Source: Adiantum capillus-veneris
Lineage: Eukaryota > Streptophyta > Polypodiopsida > Polypodiales > Pteridaceae
NCBI GenBank assembly: GCA_014529385.2
Contig: CM043952.1
Location: forward strand, 151,681,057 to 151,739,056
Direction: 5' to 3'
DNA length: 58,000 bases
In this document: positions 23,322 through 35,604 of the stretch, in pieces
Numbering within the stretch: the first letter of the stretch is position 1
Layout of the letters: every line of letters starts with the position of its first letter
Translations under genes and position numbers: made by a program
The notes under the pieces: model-generated
The model's input: only the letters and a program-made list of their open reading frames with translations
Databases searched by the model: none
What the model was told of the DNA's origin: nothing

Positions 23322-25078
23322 CTAGTTAGGTGACCGAGACTAGTCCTTGAGGATAGGGATTCTTTGGCTTGCCAGAGTCTCATTTTACATTTAGATAGGA
23401 TCAGAGGGTGGAGGACTCTCTAGGTCTTAAAGGGAGTCTAGGGAGCGTGTGTCTGGCCTAGATCCTTCGACTTAGGTAGACTTAGGTAGACTTAGATAGT
23501 TTTTATGTATTAGTTGAGTTGTGGTGTAGAAAGTAGGAGTTTGAGTGGTAGAAGCGGTGAAAGGAGAGCTTGAGAGTCCGAAGAGGCCAGGAAGCAACCA
23601 AAACACCAATATCACCATTTCACATGATGAGTAGGAGTAGGGTAAGTAGGACATCATGATTTATGATCTAGAGCACTTCATGCATGTTATACTTGCTTTT
23701 TAGGTTCATCACAAGGTTGTAAAAGACGCAAAAGAGTGTTGGAAAGTTGAAGTGAAGTTCAAAAGTTGCTGTGAGTGTTTCTGATAGAGCTATAGAGCAT
23801 CAGGAGCATTTCTGTCAGGAAAAAAATAAATTTTAAGCCAGGAGACATCCTACGCATAGGATGTCTACAGGCTGATCTGGTATGAATTTTGAAATTTTGA
23901 GTTGACCAGTGTGTTCAGAAGATAGTTTTTACCCTATTTTCACCTGGAAAGTGGAAATTTGACCATATCTTGACAGGATAAGGCCAGATAGACAGAAATT
24001 TCCATACATCCTACCCAAATTGTTCCATGGCATTATTTTAAGACCAAAACCATAGGATGGTTGCATGAGCATGATCTGCATGATATATTGAGTGACTGAG
24101 GAAGGTTTCATCTCATTTGGGTGAGAAAATTAAGTTCTAAGTAGACTTTAGCATTTTTTACTGAAAAGGGCTAGAACATCTAAAATTGGGGCCTTTTGAA
24201 ATTCAAACCAAAATCTAAGCATAGCACTGAGTTGCTGACATCAAGGGGAAGCTGTGGATCAAGTCTGGGGTCAAACAGTCCAAATAGACATCCTACGCGT
24301 AGGATGTGTTTTGGGTGATCTGGCACTCCAAATCCAGCTTTGAGCATACCAAAGTGATCAGGCACCTCAAGAGGAGTCTGTGCTTTGCATTTGAAGCTAT
24401 TTTGAGCAATAAGACATGCTACGTGTAGCATATCTAATGCATGAAACTGAAGCCAGAAACTGACTGTGGGCATAGCAGGGTGTTGTATAGCCTGAGGCAA
24501 GCCTCCTAGTCAATTTTGGTCCAAATTGGAGTTGATTTGATTGGTCAGACCAACATCAGGCTGCTGGAACAGATTTTTGATCCATTGACCAGCTTATAAG
24601 TGTCCAAATCAAAAAGTAAAAACAATTTTGGACTCAGCATATCAAGGGGAATCCATAGTGCAAAAATTCAGGCAAAACAGAGCAGGAGATATCCTACGCG
24701 TAGGATGTCTACTGGGGCTTACTGAAGAGAAAATTTGACTGAGGACATACAGTGAAGTTCCATTTGACTTGAGGATTCCAGAACTTCTTTCAGAAGTGAA
24801 TTTGGACCTTGTTTGACCTTTTGACGGAGCAAAGACGGAATTAAGACTTTTCATGTAAATTGACCAACATCTGAGGAAAGTACAGTTCTAGATTAGCAGA
24901 CATAATCCAGAAGTGTATAAAATACAGTAGTGGTTGAGGTTAACTCTCCAATTATACCAATCATTACTAAAACCACCTCTCACGGGTAAATACTTGATTC
25001 GATTGCCAAAATTAAACGCTTGTGTACAGGTATATTCAGCGGCAAAGCAAGAAGTTGTGCGGAAACTGGTCCTTTACC
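23322..25078 (+). other. Element F leader
   Basis: About 1.75 kb with no supportable ORF. It holds four short inverted repeats (23843, 24286, 24412, 24687). Acceptor-like sites TACAG/GT (about 25030) and TTCAG/CG (about 25038) precede the gag start. The layout parallels the D leader. Confidence 0.65.
23843..24710. repeat. 24-nt inverted repeats, F leader set
   Basis: Copies at 23843-23866, 24286-24309, 24412-24435 and 24687-24710. Arms are AGACATCCTA and TAGGATGTCT around a 4-nt centre (CGCA, CGCG, CGTG, CGCG). The copy at 24412 has GCTA and TAGC in place of CCTA and TAGG, a paired change. Spacing is 443, 126 and 275 bp, less regular than in the other arrays. Confidence 0.9.
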
Positions 25079-28000
25079 ATGTGAGTGGTTGGATTTGTGT
25101 TAGGTTGCATTGCTAAGTTTGATGAATTTAAGATCAGGAAGACACATTTTAGAGACCAAAAGGTGGCAGGTGATCAGGGTAGTTTAGTGTCCACCGAAGA
25201 GAGTGTAACTCAGGCAAGGCTAGATCCACTAGCACCGATTATTGAGGAGGGTAGTGATACTGACACTTCATCCGATAAATCCTTCTTCATGATGGGTAGT
25301 CAACAGCCAGGAGGTTTCACCTATGATGGACCAATGCCAGGAGGAAGCACCTCCCTAAACCCTTTGAATGATTCCAAGTTCACTGTAATCTTCTTAGAAG
25401 GAACAAACGCAAGGGGAGCCCTAGTTATTATGACTATCGAGGACACAAGTATATTTGTCTTTAAGAAAGAACGGCTCAGAGACTGGAGATAATTCGAGTC
25501 TATGATTATGGAAATAGATTCCGAGACGAAAAGGGGAACCACTATCTAATAGTTAGTAACCCTGAGGATTACAACAGCTATGGAGATAACGTGGCAAAAG
25601 GGAAAATGGTTTCAAAAACTCAAGAACTACCTCCAAACATTGATCGACCTGGAGTGCTTTTTATGTATGATAAGAAAACGACCAGGGTCTCAACCTATAA
25701 TGAGAATGTGGGAATTTACATGCATGAGAGCGAGGGAATAGTCTCTTACTTTCGTTGCAAAGAACCCTACCCAAACGAATTAAGCAAAGACAAGGTTCTT
25801 TACTTATTCTCTCATGAAATTGCTATGGGGAAGGATATCGTTTTTTTTTATAGGTACGGGCAAGAATACAAACGTATTCTCCCAGAGGAGGCAGAAAAGG
25901 CAACAATTCCAGAAGCATCGACATGTGCCCACGAAGAAGTGCCAAGAGCCACCTACACCCCTAGCAAGTCGACAAATCCCTTTTCAGAAGAGTATGATGC
26001 AACCTCACATTCTACCTGACAACAGACATTCAACTACCAAAACCAACCATCAACCCAGCCATCATTGCAGGCATGTCTTCAACAGAGTGCAACATTACAA
26101 CAGGACCGAAACCGAGATGGTTATCAAGCCGCACAAGGGCTAAGGGATTACAAGAACCACCACTCTATTCACGGTATCATGGCGAGAGTAAGCCAAAAAT
26201 GCAAGGGTCAACAAAGCCGGGAAGACCACCCATAGAACGAGTTCAAAGGGATGAACCATCTCTTGCAAGAACCGTCAGAAATTACGGCTTAGGAGCACCA
26301 TTGGGAGAGGAGCCCGCCCACTATCGAAGGACAGAGGAGGTATATAGATTGGGACGAGGAGATCCAATGATGAGATTTGTAGACCATCATAGAATTAGAC
26401 CTTCTCAAGTGAAAAAATGGGTAAACAAGAAATACACTGGAAACAAAGATCCTAGAGATCATGTAGCAGCCTTTGTGCGTGTAATTAGAGCTGAAGAGGT
26501 GTTAGACTTTCCTACCCAATTTGCAGGGTTTGGACTAACCCTAGAGGAGGATGCAGCTACTTGGTTTGACTATGTGGGGCGTAGAGACTTTGAGGCTATG
26601 GAGGACGTGTTTGACGAGTTTATTGAGGAATTCTCACAAAGGGGGATAGCTCATAATACAGTCTCACAAATCTATAAATTCAAACAAAAAGACGGGGAAT
26701 CTGTGCAAAAGGCGGCCCTAAGACTAAAAAGATATGTTAAGTTATGTCCTATGGAAGAACTGCCAACTCAGTCCAGACTTATGCTTATATTTATTCAAGG
26801 ACTGAGGAATGCAGATCTCTAGAAGGACTTACATATGAAGAGGAGCACGACATTAAACGAGTTAACTAAGGAGGCTCTTTACCTTGTAGACAATTGTGCA
26901 GTCTACAAAGAGGGTGAATTCAAGGATCTTGATGATGATTCATCCTCACAACAAAGTGGAAGCAAGTCTTCTAAACCAGCACCGAAAGGAGAAGTAGTTG
27001 TAAGCCAGGAGCAGCTTGTAGAGGAAGTGCTAAAAAAGATTAACTTGTACGCCAAACATCAGGCTAAACAGCCAAAATGGTGTGCTATTGAACAAAAATG
27101 GACAAACCATGGGACAGAGGAATGTTATTATAACAAGGGATATGTGAGAGAGAGACCTTACGCTCCCCAAGCCCAGGTAGCATCTCCTCAACTTCCACCG
27201 ATGCCTAGATATCAAGTAGGCAACCTACCAGGGCCTATAGGTGTAGAAAGACCACAACCAGTGTTGGGGCAACAACCGCCCCTACCAGGATTACGACCAG
27301 TCGGCATCAGATACACACCAACAGTAACTGAACCAAAAGAGAAGGCTTTGGTACATATGCATGCATATTACGAAGATCCCAATGGATATGCTGCAAATCA
27401 TGTCTATTATCCACCGAAAGAACCCTCAACGCCAGAACCATGGAGCATGATAGGAAGTATAGGACCACCAACAGCTGCTCAGGTAGCGGCAGAAGGAAGA
27501 TATAGCTTGGATGAACGAACATTGTTGTTCATAGCCAACGGAGGCATGGGCGGGCAGAGACATGCATACCAACAAAGAGGAGTTCAAGGAGCACCTCAAC
27601 AGCCTAAGGGACCCTGCTACAAGTGTGGTGGAGACCATTGGTTAAGAGACTATCCTCATGATGAAATCATTAGAGTCAACGCATATTGCACCGAGTGTGG
27701 AGTTACTCATTTGATTTCGGATTGCCCTAAGAACCCGAGAAAAGGAGCAAAAACTACCTTGAACATGCTGGAAGCAGTGCCTTCCAGTGGAGGGTCAGAA
27801 AATGAGACAGTAATACCTATTCAGGCAGTGACACGAGCCCAAGCTCAAAGAATGACAAACGAACCCATAATTGAAGAGCCAAAAACCGATGCCCCAAGTT
27901 CAGAAGTGAAGAATCATACAAGAACTTGGAAAGCTAGAAAGGCGCGTGTGAAAGCCACGAGAGAACAAGAGCAAACGGCTCTATCCGAGGAGTTAAAACA

Positions 28001-28136
28001 CACAAAGGATAGATTAGAGCGGTTAGAGGATCTAGCTAGCCTAATCTCACACCCTGCGGCAACCATAGCACCCAAGGAAATAGCAGAACCCAAAAGTGCA
28101 AGATCAGGAGGAAGTGTTGGCAGAAAAGGTAAATGA
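25079..28136 (+). pseudogene. Element F gag
   Basis: The start is degenerate: ATG 25079 aligns with the D gag start but is followed at once by TGA. The reading frame is then in pieces: 25085-25492, 25591-26019, 26073-26822 and 26835-28136 (the last two in one frame, split by TAG at 26820). Capsid motifs: VKKWVNKKYTGN, GFGLTLEEDAATWF, FKQKDGESVQKAALRLKRY. A Pro/Gln-rich linker follows, then a degenerate knuckle CYKCGGDHWLRDY (last Cys to Tyr) and a better one, CTECGVTHLISDC (about 27690-27730). It is followed by a Glu/Arg-rich helical tail overlapping the protease frame at 28096. Confidence 0.9.
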
Positions 28137-29751
28137 GCAGTTAGACACACTTTTAAAAGCTTACGAATCCAGACTCAAGAACAACCAAACCCAAAAGCAA
28201 AGATGGATGACTTATCCATATGCTGAAATAGGAAAACAGAGGTTGGAAATGTGTAGAATGATGATTGAAATAGCTCAATCCTTGATAGAAAACACTCTTG
28301 GTAAACCTGCAAGTTCGCATGAAGTACCAGCTCCAACCCCTATCAAACCAACTTTAGAAGAACAAGTAGACACGAAGGAAGGACTCACGAATTCCTCTGA
28401 GTCTAGGGGAGAGCCTATCATAGTGCCAAATACAACAGATGAGGCAAGTGACGGGTACGAGCCTAAAACATTGGTAGAAATGGGTAGAGATTGTAACGGT
28501 CTAGATGATCTGTGGAAGCAAATTCGTGATGCCAACAAAGCTAACACGGTGAGTTACCATATGAACAGCACGAGAAAAGAGAAAAATGAGATCTTACCTC
28601 CTATTGAAGAATTTGAGGCAAGATCACAAATGAACTTTGATATGCATTCTCAAGGGGGAGACCAGGGATCAATTATTTTAGGGCACAGCCAACCAGACTC
28701 GCTAAAAACACTACCCTCTTACCTAGGAGAGTATGAAGCCAAGTCTGAGGTGAGAGCAATCCCATCTCAAAGACTTTCTTCTAACAGAGTGATGGATTCA
28801 CAAGGGTTGATTGAGTTATTGTCCACCCCAGTGGCATGCACAATCACATTAGCCGAACTCCTAAGACTAAGGCCAAACATGTGGACCACAGTAGGCAAAT
28901 GCTTAGAAAAATTTGGAGTGAAATACCCCACCTCGAAGCTTCAAGAAGGGATCAGAGAATTGGACAGGCCTCAACTAAACACTAGGCCAGTACCTTTAAA
29001 CAAGGTTGGAGAGTATTGTGAGGGAGAATATGGAAACACTACGCTACCAGTGGAATTCCAAGGAGTAGTTTCCAAAGCTATTCTAGACAGTGGAGCAGGA
29101 GTCGCTATTGCCACTAAGAAAATCTAGAAAAAATGGGAAAAACCGGTTTTGAGAGCTACCAGGATGAAATTGCAATTGGCATATGGGTTCATGGAAAAGC
29201 CTCTATGACTCTTAGAAAAAGTAATTGTCATCTCGTGCGGAATCGAGTATGAGCATACATTTGCAATAGTCGATTTCGACAAAAAGAACAATTACGAGAT
29301 CATTTTGGGAAGACCATTCATGAGAAAATTAAAGATGGTCCAAGATTGGGGTTATGACCACAAATACCTCAAACATGGCAAGACAACAACCAAAATACAC
29401 CTGAAAGACCATAGTTACAAAGATGTGAACCAGACACCAGTGGAAGAGTTTGATTTAGCTACATTGGCAGGGTCGGAACTCCCAACATGGTTAGGGCAGC
29501 AAAAAGAGCTATGGATGTGCGGAGCTTCACATTGTGGGCGCTTAAAAAGAGAGGAATGCGTCTTAGAAAGAGCGATTGAGGACAAGGATTATATTCTGGA
29601 GCCTTTTCCTGAAGATGCCTTGGAACCTCTGGAATGGGAACACATACTAGCAACATTGGATGTCTGTACCATTACAGATAGCCCAATGACAAAATTTTGC
29701 GATAAGGATGGCTATGATGTGCTACCCTATTACATGGTAAGCCTTATATGA
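28096..29751 (+). pseudogene. Element F protease (first aspartic protease domain)
   Basis: One frame with stops at 29125 (TAG) and near 29206 (TGA). An acidic region is followed by retropepsin-like motifs: AILDSGAGVAIAT (about 29080-29115) and YEIILGRPFM (about 29295-29325), then a conserved tail with LPTWLGQQKELWMCGAS and FCDKDGYDVLPYY, shared with D. It would cleave the Gag-Pol polyprotein. It starts in a frame overlapping the gag end by about 40 bp, so gag to pro may have needed a frameshift. Confidence 0.88.
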
Positions 29752-30043
29752 AGAGGAGATGAGATTGTAGAACCACCAGAACAAGAAGAGTTTTATAACT
29801 CCTTTGAGCATCTGGAGATGAATAACGATGCAGATAACGAGTGTTAGGACAGCTCAAGCGAGCATGGAGAGAAAACAGCGAATATCAAGTTCTATGATTT
29901 TACCAATCAGCACCCTAAACGCCAGGAACGCTATAGGAAAAAACAAGCAGAAAACAAAATGAGAGAGAATCTGATGCCTAGGATAAAAGATAAAACTCAC
30001 TATCTAATGCTTGTCAAAGCAGAGGATTGTGTAAAAGACCAAA
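29752..30043 (+). other. F segment between protease and RT, cut by G
   Basis: The frame continues in part (acidic, then Lys/Arg-rich), with a stop near 29846, up to the insertion point of copia G. The target duplication CCAAA is 30039-30043 and 35600-35604. It resumes after G as a Lys/Arg-rich linker to RT. Confidence 0.7.
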
Positions 30044-30235
30044 TGTTGGGGTATAAAGCCCAATGTGGTCGCCCAGGTAAGTGGGCGGGCCGCCAGGTAT
30101 GTACACATATTCTTTTGTAAACACCTAATAAGAACTCACTATGCTCTATACATTACAGTAGAGCGAGTTCACCATATCGTCGTGCTCTTCTTCTCGCACT
30201 CTCTCTCGCATCGCACTTCCACTCGTACTCCTTCA
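30044..30235 (+). repeat. Element G 5' LTR
   Basis: TGTTGGGGTATAAAGCCC to CTCCTTCA, 192 bp. A TATAAA lies only eight bases from the LTR start, so nearly all the LTR would be transcribed if that is the promoter. Confidence 0.95.
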
Positions 30236-30237
30236 AC

Positions 30238-30253
30238 TGGTATCAGAGCTCAG
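30238..30253 (+). other. Element G primer binding site
   Basis: TGGTATCAGAGCTCAG starts two bases after the LTR; initiator-Met-tRNA type. Confidence 0.92.
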
Positions 30254-31339
30254 ATCGAGGCTCGGGGCAACACTGCAGGAGGCTAGAGTCACCAACTCAG
30301 ATTGGAGTGAAATTCGACAGGCGAAGACACGGCCCTAAATCTCGTGGGAGTGCCCAAAGGGCTTGGTGTTGTCAGAATTTCATTCTGAGGTCATCTCAGC
30401 CACCGTTCAGCTTCGACAAAGGTCTGCGCATGCCATTTTCGACTACCTAGTCTCAGCGGATGCAGATCCGACTCTGCAAATTTGGGGTTTTCGGCCTACG
30501 ACTGCAGGTGCTGAGGATATCGACACTCCCAGAGTGTTGATTTGTGGCTGTCTACACATCGAAGGACGGCTCACAGTTCTTGGAGGCGTGTCACACACGA
30601 CACGGGCGCATCTACAAACAGACTATAGGCGACATCCACTAGTTCATCAGGTAGCTTGTGTTTGCTGCTTGATATTCCAGATTTCATCCTGGCATTGCAG
30701 GTACTTCCACATGGGATGTATTGTCAGAGATGATGTATGTCTCTTGAGGGTCATTGTCATATATCCACTAGTCACGCAGCAAACAACCGCCGCAGCGGTT
30801 ACAGCATACAGTGGGAAATTTGTGAATGTATGACTTTGTGGGAAGTCTATGTACTGTTAGATTTACTGCAGCCTTTGTTGAGGGTTGAGTGAGGTTTTAT
30901 TGAGTTAGGGGATTCTCGAATGTTGAGATCCTTTCGGTGATACAGGTCTTGGAGCGATCCCTCGAGCACCCTTAGATAGGCACCTAGGATGTATTGACTG
31001 TGAGTTAGACAGTTGGGATTGCATCTTTGCTTTACTGCCGTTGAGGCATTGTCGCAGTCTATGCTTACAGGACAGTGACAGGACAGTCAGAGACAGTACA
31101 GGTGCAGGACAAGTTTAACCACAGCTTACGGTGTCAGAGAGACAGTGTTTTTGAGATGTTTTTTGGTCTCTTTTTGAGTACACCAGAGCCATTTTACAAA
31201 GGAGACTCTGCCGAAATTTCTGCAGAATCTGAAGCTTTCTTGGTTCATTTGACAGGTTGATATTGGTTCAGAGGTCAGTTTACAGGGGAAACTCTGCCGT
31301 AATTTTTCCCAGGAAAGTAAACCACTGTGAAGCGTAGCT
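30254..31339 (+). other. Element G leader
   Basis: About 1.1 kb between PBS and gag ATG. It contains ORFs of up to 156 codons (30363-30833) without recognisable domains. H carries the matching stretch (53490-54568) with changed frames, so these are unlikely to be genes. A purine-rich ACAGGACAGTGACAGGACAG repeat lies near 31068-31090. Confidence 0.65.
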
Positions 31340-34300
31340 ATGGCTGGATCACAGGACACTGCTCTTTGAAATATCCAGAAGCTGGATGGAACCAATTTCC
31401 CATTGTGGAAGAAGCAGATTTGGCACGTGTTGGTACAAAAGAAGCAGATAAAACCTATAAAGCTCAAGGGGATAAAACCAAAATATATGGACGAAGATGA
31501 ATGGAGCGAAATGGATGAATTGGAACTTTCTACCATTATGCTGACTTTGGCAGAAAGCGTTTACTTCAATGTAGCAGACGAGATGTCGGCTTATCAAGCA
31601 TGGTTAAAGCTGAGTGATCTTTATGAGAAGTAGAGTGCAGCTTCACAGGTATACTGGCTTAAGAAGCTTGTTGACTTGAAGATGAAAGAAGGGACCCCTA
31701 TGTCCAATCATCTGAATGAATTCAACACCATCTACAGTCAGTTGTCAGCTCAAGGTGTCAAGTTTGAAGAACCTGTTAGAGCTATGTTCCTGTTGATCAC
31801 ATTGCCGGAAAGTTGGGACACTTTTCGCATAGCTTTGAGTAATTCTGCACCTCCAAATGGTTTGAACATAGCAGGTGTAGAAGGAAGTCTTCTTACTGAA
31901 GAAACCAATAGAAAGACAATGGACAAAGGCAAAGGAACAGCCTTAGTTGTCAGGGGAAGGACCAAAGAAAAGTACAAAGGTGGAAAGAGGAATCAGTCTC
32001 GTAGCAAGTCCCGCAGTGCTAAAGACAAGAGTGACATAGAATGCTACCATTGTGGCAAGAAGGGTCACATGAAAAGAGACTGCAGAGAATGGAAAGCAGA
32101 AAAAGGCAAAGAGAAAGCTGAAGACCATGGTGAGAAGAACAAGTCCTCAGTGAAGTTTCAAGAAATAAATGTGACAAACGTTGTTGCAGAGGATGACAGT
32201 CTAGTGTCAGGAGACATCTACTTCTTGAAGAATACAATGGACTCAGCTCTTCTTACAGCATCTGATGGAAATGCACTGAGTGACTGGATTATAGACTCAG
32301 GGGCATCACTTCATGTGTCTCCAAACAAGGAGTGGTTACCTCTTATGTGACCACTAAAGATCATGTTGGCTAGGCAATGGGCAGACATGTGAGATCTTAG
32401 GTGTTGGAGATGTTCAATTGAAGTTTCAGAATGGCTCTTCTTTCACGCTGAAGAATGTGAGACATGTTCCCGCCATTACAAAGAGCTTGATCAGCACAGG
32501 TTTACTTGATGATGCTGGCTACGTCACCACTTTTGGACAGAACATGTGGAAGATATCCAAGGGTTCTATGACAGTAGCACATGGAGTAAAGTCTGGAGGA
32601 CTTTACATGATTTATGTATCAAATGTCTCTAAAAATGTAATCAATGTAACCGAGCAGCCGAACATTTCTTTGTGGCATAGCCGGTTAGGACATATGTCCA
32701 AGAAGGGAATGGAAATCTTGTCTCGTTCTGGTTATTTGCCTGGCTTTTCATTTAATGATTTTGAATTCTGTGAACATTGTCTGTATGGTAAGCAAACACA
32801 GCAGCCACATAAGCATAGATGCAGTAGAAGAGATACATAGTTGGCACTTGTTCATAGTGATTTGTGTGGACCTATGCCTAACCTATCTCTAGGGGGAGCT
32901 TCTTACTTTATGACATGTATAGATGATTACTCGAGGAAAGTATGGGTTTACTTTCTCAAGCACAAGGATGAAGCGTTTAGTGTTTTCAAAACGTTTGTGA
33001 CACTTGTGGAGAATCAGAGTGGCAAGAATCTTAAATGCTTACGCACTGACAATGGTAGAGAGTATGTTTCAATGGCCTTTCAAGACTTTTGTGAGTCAAA
33101 AGGTATAAAACATGAACTTACTGCTCCTTACAATCCTCCTCAAAATGGTGTTGCTGAGAGGATGAATAGGACCATACAAGAGAAGGTCAGAAGTATGTTG
33201 TCTAATGCACAGCTGCCAAATGGGTTCTGGGCTGAAGCTGTATCAACAGCTGTTCTTCTTGTAAATAGATCTCCTAGCAAGGTTTTGCAGAAGGATTCAG
33301 TGCTAGAGATGGTATGGTCAGGCCAAATGCCCTTATACAAGCATCTCAGAGTCTTTGACTGTGAGGCATATACTCATGTTCCAAAGGAATTTAGTAACAA
33401 ACTTGAGCCAAAGAGTAGAAAGTGCATCTTTCTAGGCTATGGTAATTCTCGTGAGATGGGGTACAAACTTTGGGATCCCGAATCCAGAAAGGTTGTCCGC
33501 AACAATGATGTTCACTTTAATGAACCCAAATATCATTCTAAACCAGAGAGGGTTGAGGAGATTAGAAGAGTTTCCTTCCAAGAAGATGGACCTGCACGTG
33601 CAAGACAAAATGTCAAGGCTCAAGAGGAGCAAGGACAGGATAGAGTGGAACCACAGGTTGTGGCTGAGCCTGAGCCACCTATTGTGCGTAGATCTGGACG
33701 TGTCACGCGACCTCCTGATAGGTTTGTTCCATTTATGAACTATGTCATGTTGACTGATTGCAATGAGCCTTCATGTTACAAGGAAGCAGTGCAAATGAAG
33801 GACTCCGGGAATTGGCAATTGGCCATGCTGTCAGAGATGACAGCTCTGCATAAAAACAAGACATGGAAGCTAGTTAAATTACCACAGGTAAAAAAGGCTC
33901 TACCTTGTAAATGGGTTTACAGGTATAAGATCACCGCTCATGATAGTCAGCCAAAGTACAAAGCAATGCTTGTTGCCAAGGGCTTTAAGCAAGAACAAGG
34001 CATTGACTTTGATGAAGTCTTCTCTCCAGTGGTCAAAATGACTACATTGAGATGCTTTCTTGCATTGGTTGCCATATTAGATTTGGTGTTGCACCAAATG
34101 GATGTCAAGACAGCGTTCTTGCATGGTGATTTAGATGTGGAAATTTACATGCAGCAGCCAGAAGGGTTTGTTGAGAAAGGCAAGGAAGATTGGGTATGCC
34201 AGTTGTTAAAGAGTCTTTATGGCTTAAAACAATCACCGAGGGCATGGTACCATAAATTCCACAAGTTTATGCTTTCTCAAGGCTACAAACGTAGTGAGTT

Positions 34301-35318
34301 CGATCACTATCTATATACAAAGAAGGCTAAGGATGGTAGTTGGCTGATCCTTATTTTGTATGTGGATGACATGTTGATTGCTGGCAAGCACTTGGAAGAA
34401 ATTTCAGCTTTGAAGTCAAAGATGGCAAAATCGTTTGACATGAAAGACATGGGTGAGGCAAGTCATATACTTGGTATGCGCATTGAGAGAGACAGATCAA
34501 AGAAGTTGATTTGGTTATCTCAAACAGAGTATATTGACAAGGTTTTGCAACGTTTCAATATGGAGAAGGGAAAGGCACTGAGTGTTCCATTGCCACCATA
34601 TGTGAAACTTAGCAAACAAGATTGTCCTGTGTTTGAGGAAGAACGGGCTGAAATGGATAAGATTCCATATGCGTCTGCAGTGGGTAGTTTCATGTATGCA
34701 ATGATTGCTACTCGCCCAGACATTGCATTTGCAGTGGGAGTAGTAAGTCGATACATGTCAAACCCAGGCAAGAAACATTGGGAGGCAGTGAAAGGAATAT
34801 TGAGATACCTGAAAGCTACAAAGAGTATGCGTATATGCTATGGGAGTCAGGAGCTAAGTGTAAAGGGTTTTACATCCTCAGATTATGCAGGTGACTTAGA
34901 CAACCGAAGGTCTACGTCAGGGTATGTCTTTACATTGGCTGGTGGAGCAGTATCATGGCGTTCTAGATTACAAGATTGTGTTACTCATTCTACTACAGAG
35001 GCTGAATATGTTGCAGCATCAGAGGCATGCAAAGAATCAATTTGGCTTAATCGACTAGTAACAGATTTGGGAATCAAAGAAGAGATGCCTGTGTTATATT
35101 GTGATAGTCAAAGTGCTATACAATTGGCTCGCAATCCAATTTATCACTCAAAGACAAAGCATGTGGATGTGAAGTATCATTTCATCAGGGAAATGCTCGA
35201 GGATAAGCAACTTCAGCTTGTCAAAGTTCACACCACAGAAAATCCTGCTGAACTACTTACAAAAGGACTTCCCTCAAAGAGCTTTGCGCATTTTCGCAAG
35301 CAGTTAGGTGTAGGGTAG
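31340..35318 (+). pseudogene. Element G gag-pol
   Basis: Starts at ATG 31340, the same start as H. In order: gag (LDGTNFPLWKK), zinc knuckle CYHCGKKGHMKRDC (about 32041-32085), protease with intact DSGASLH (about 32293), GAG-pre-integrase (SLWHSRLGHMS), integrase (VHSDLCGP, RTDNGREY, PPQNGVAERM; the three catalytic acids present), RT (YVDDML, about 34360) and RNase H (TEAEYVA, DSQSAIQL). Defects against H: TGA at about 31367, TAG at 31633, two 1-nt deletions near 32337 and 32367, TAG at 32838. From 32841 to 35318 (825 codons) the integrase-RT-RNase H frame is open. Confidence 0.96.
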
Positions 35319-35382
35319 TACATCACTTCTCTACATCTCTTGTATATTAGCTTGTATAGTAGCTTCTCTCACACTTAAAGTA

Positions 35383-35432
35383 CCACATTGGACTTTAAGT
35401 GGGAGGTTGTTGGGGTATAAAGCCCAATGTGG
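35383..35432 (+). other. Inverted repeat spanning PPT and 3' LTR start of G
   Basis: CCACATTGGACTTT (35383-35396) and AAAGCCCAATGTGG (35419-35432) pair with one mismatch. The 22-nt loop holds the polypurine tract AAGTGGGAGG and the first bases of the LTR (start 35408). Confidence 0.8.
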
Positions 35433-35599
35433 TTGCCCAGGTAAGTGGGCGGGCCGCCAGGTATGTACACATATTCTTTTGTAAAAACCTAATAAGAACT
35501 CACTATGCTCTACACATTACAGTAGAGCGAGTTCACCATATCGTCGTGTTCTTCTTCTCGCACTCTCTCTCGCGTCGCACTTCCGCTCGTACTCCTTCA
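35408..35599 (+). repeat. Element G 3' LTR
   Basis: 192 bp, pair of 30044-30235, with six visible substitutions. It is followed by the duplicated target CCAAA. Confidence 0.96.
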
Positions 35600-35604
35600 C
35601 CAAA

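Larger units (their letters stand above)
30044..35599 (+). mobile_element. Copia element G, complete
   Basis: A 5,556-bp element with 192-bp LTRs (30044-30235 and 35408-35599), PBS at 30238 and 5-bp target duplication CCAAA. By eye the two LTRs differ at six positions (about 3%). It lies in the same orientation as its host F. Element H (53278 on) is of the same family. Confidence 0.97.

Noticed and set aside
25085-25492. A host gene between repeats near 25 kb
   Set aside because: It aligns with the N-terminal part of D gag (the VSTEE segment) and sits at the expected gag position of F.
30363-30833. 156-codon ORF in the G leader as a gene
   Set aside because: The corresponding H leader (53542-53926) has the frame broken in other places, and no domain is recognisable.
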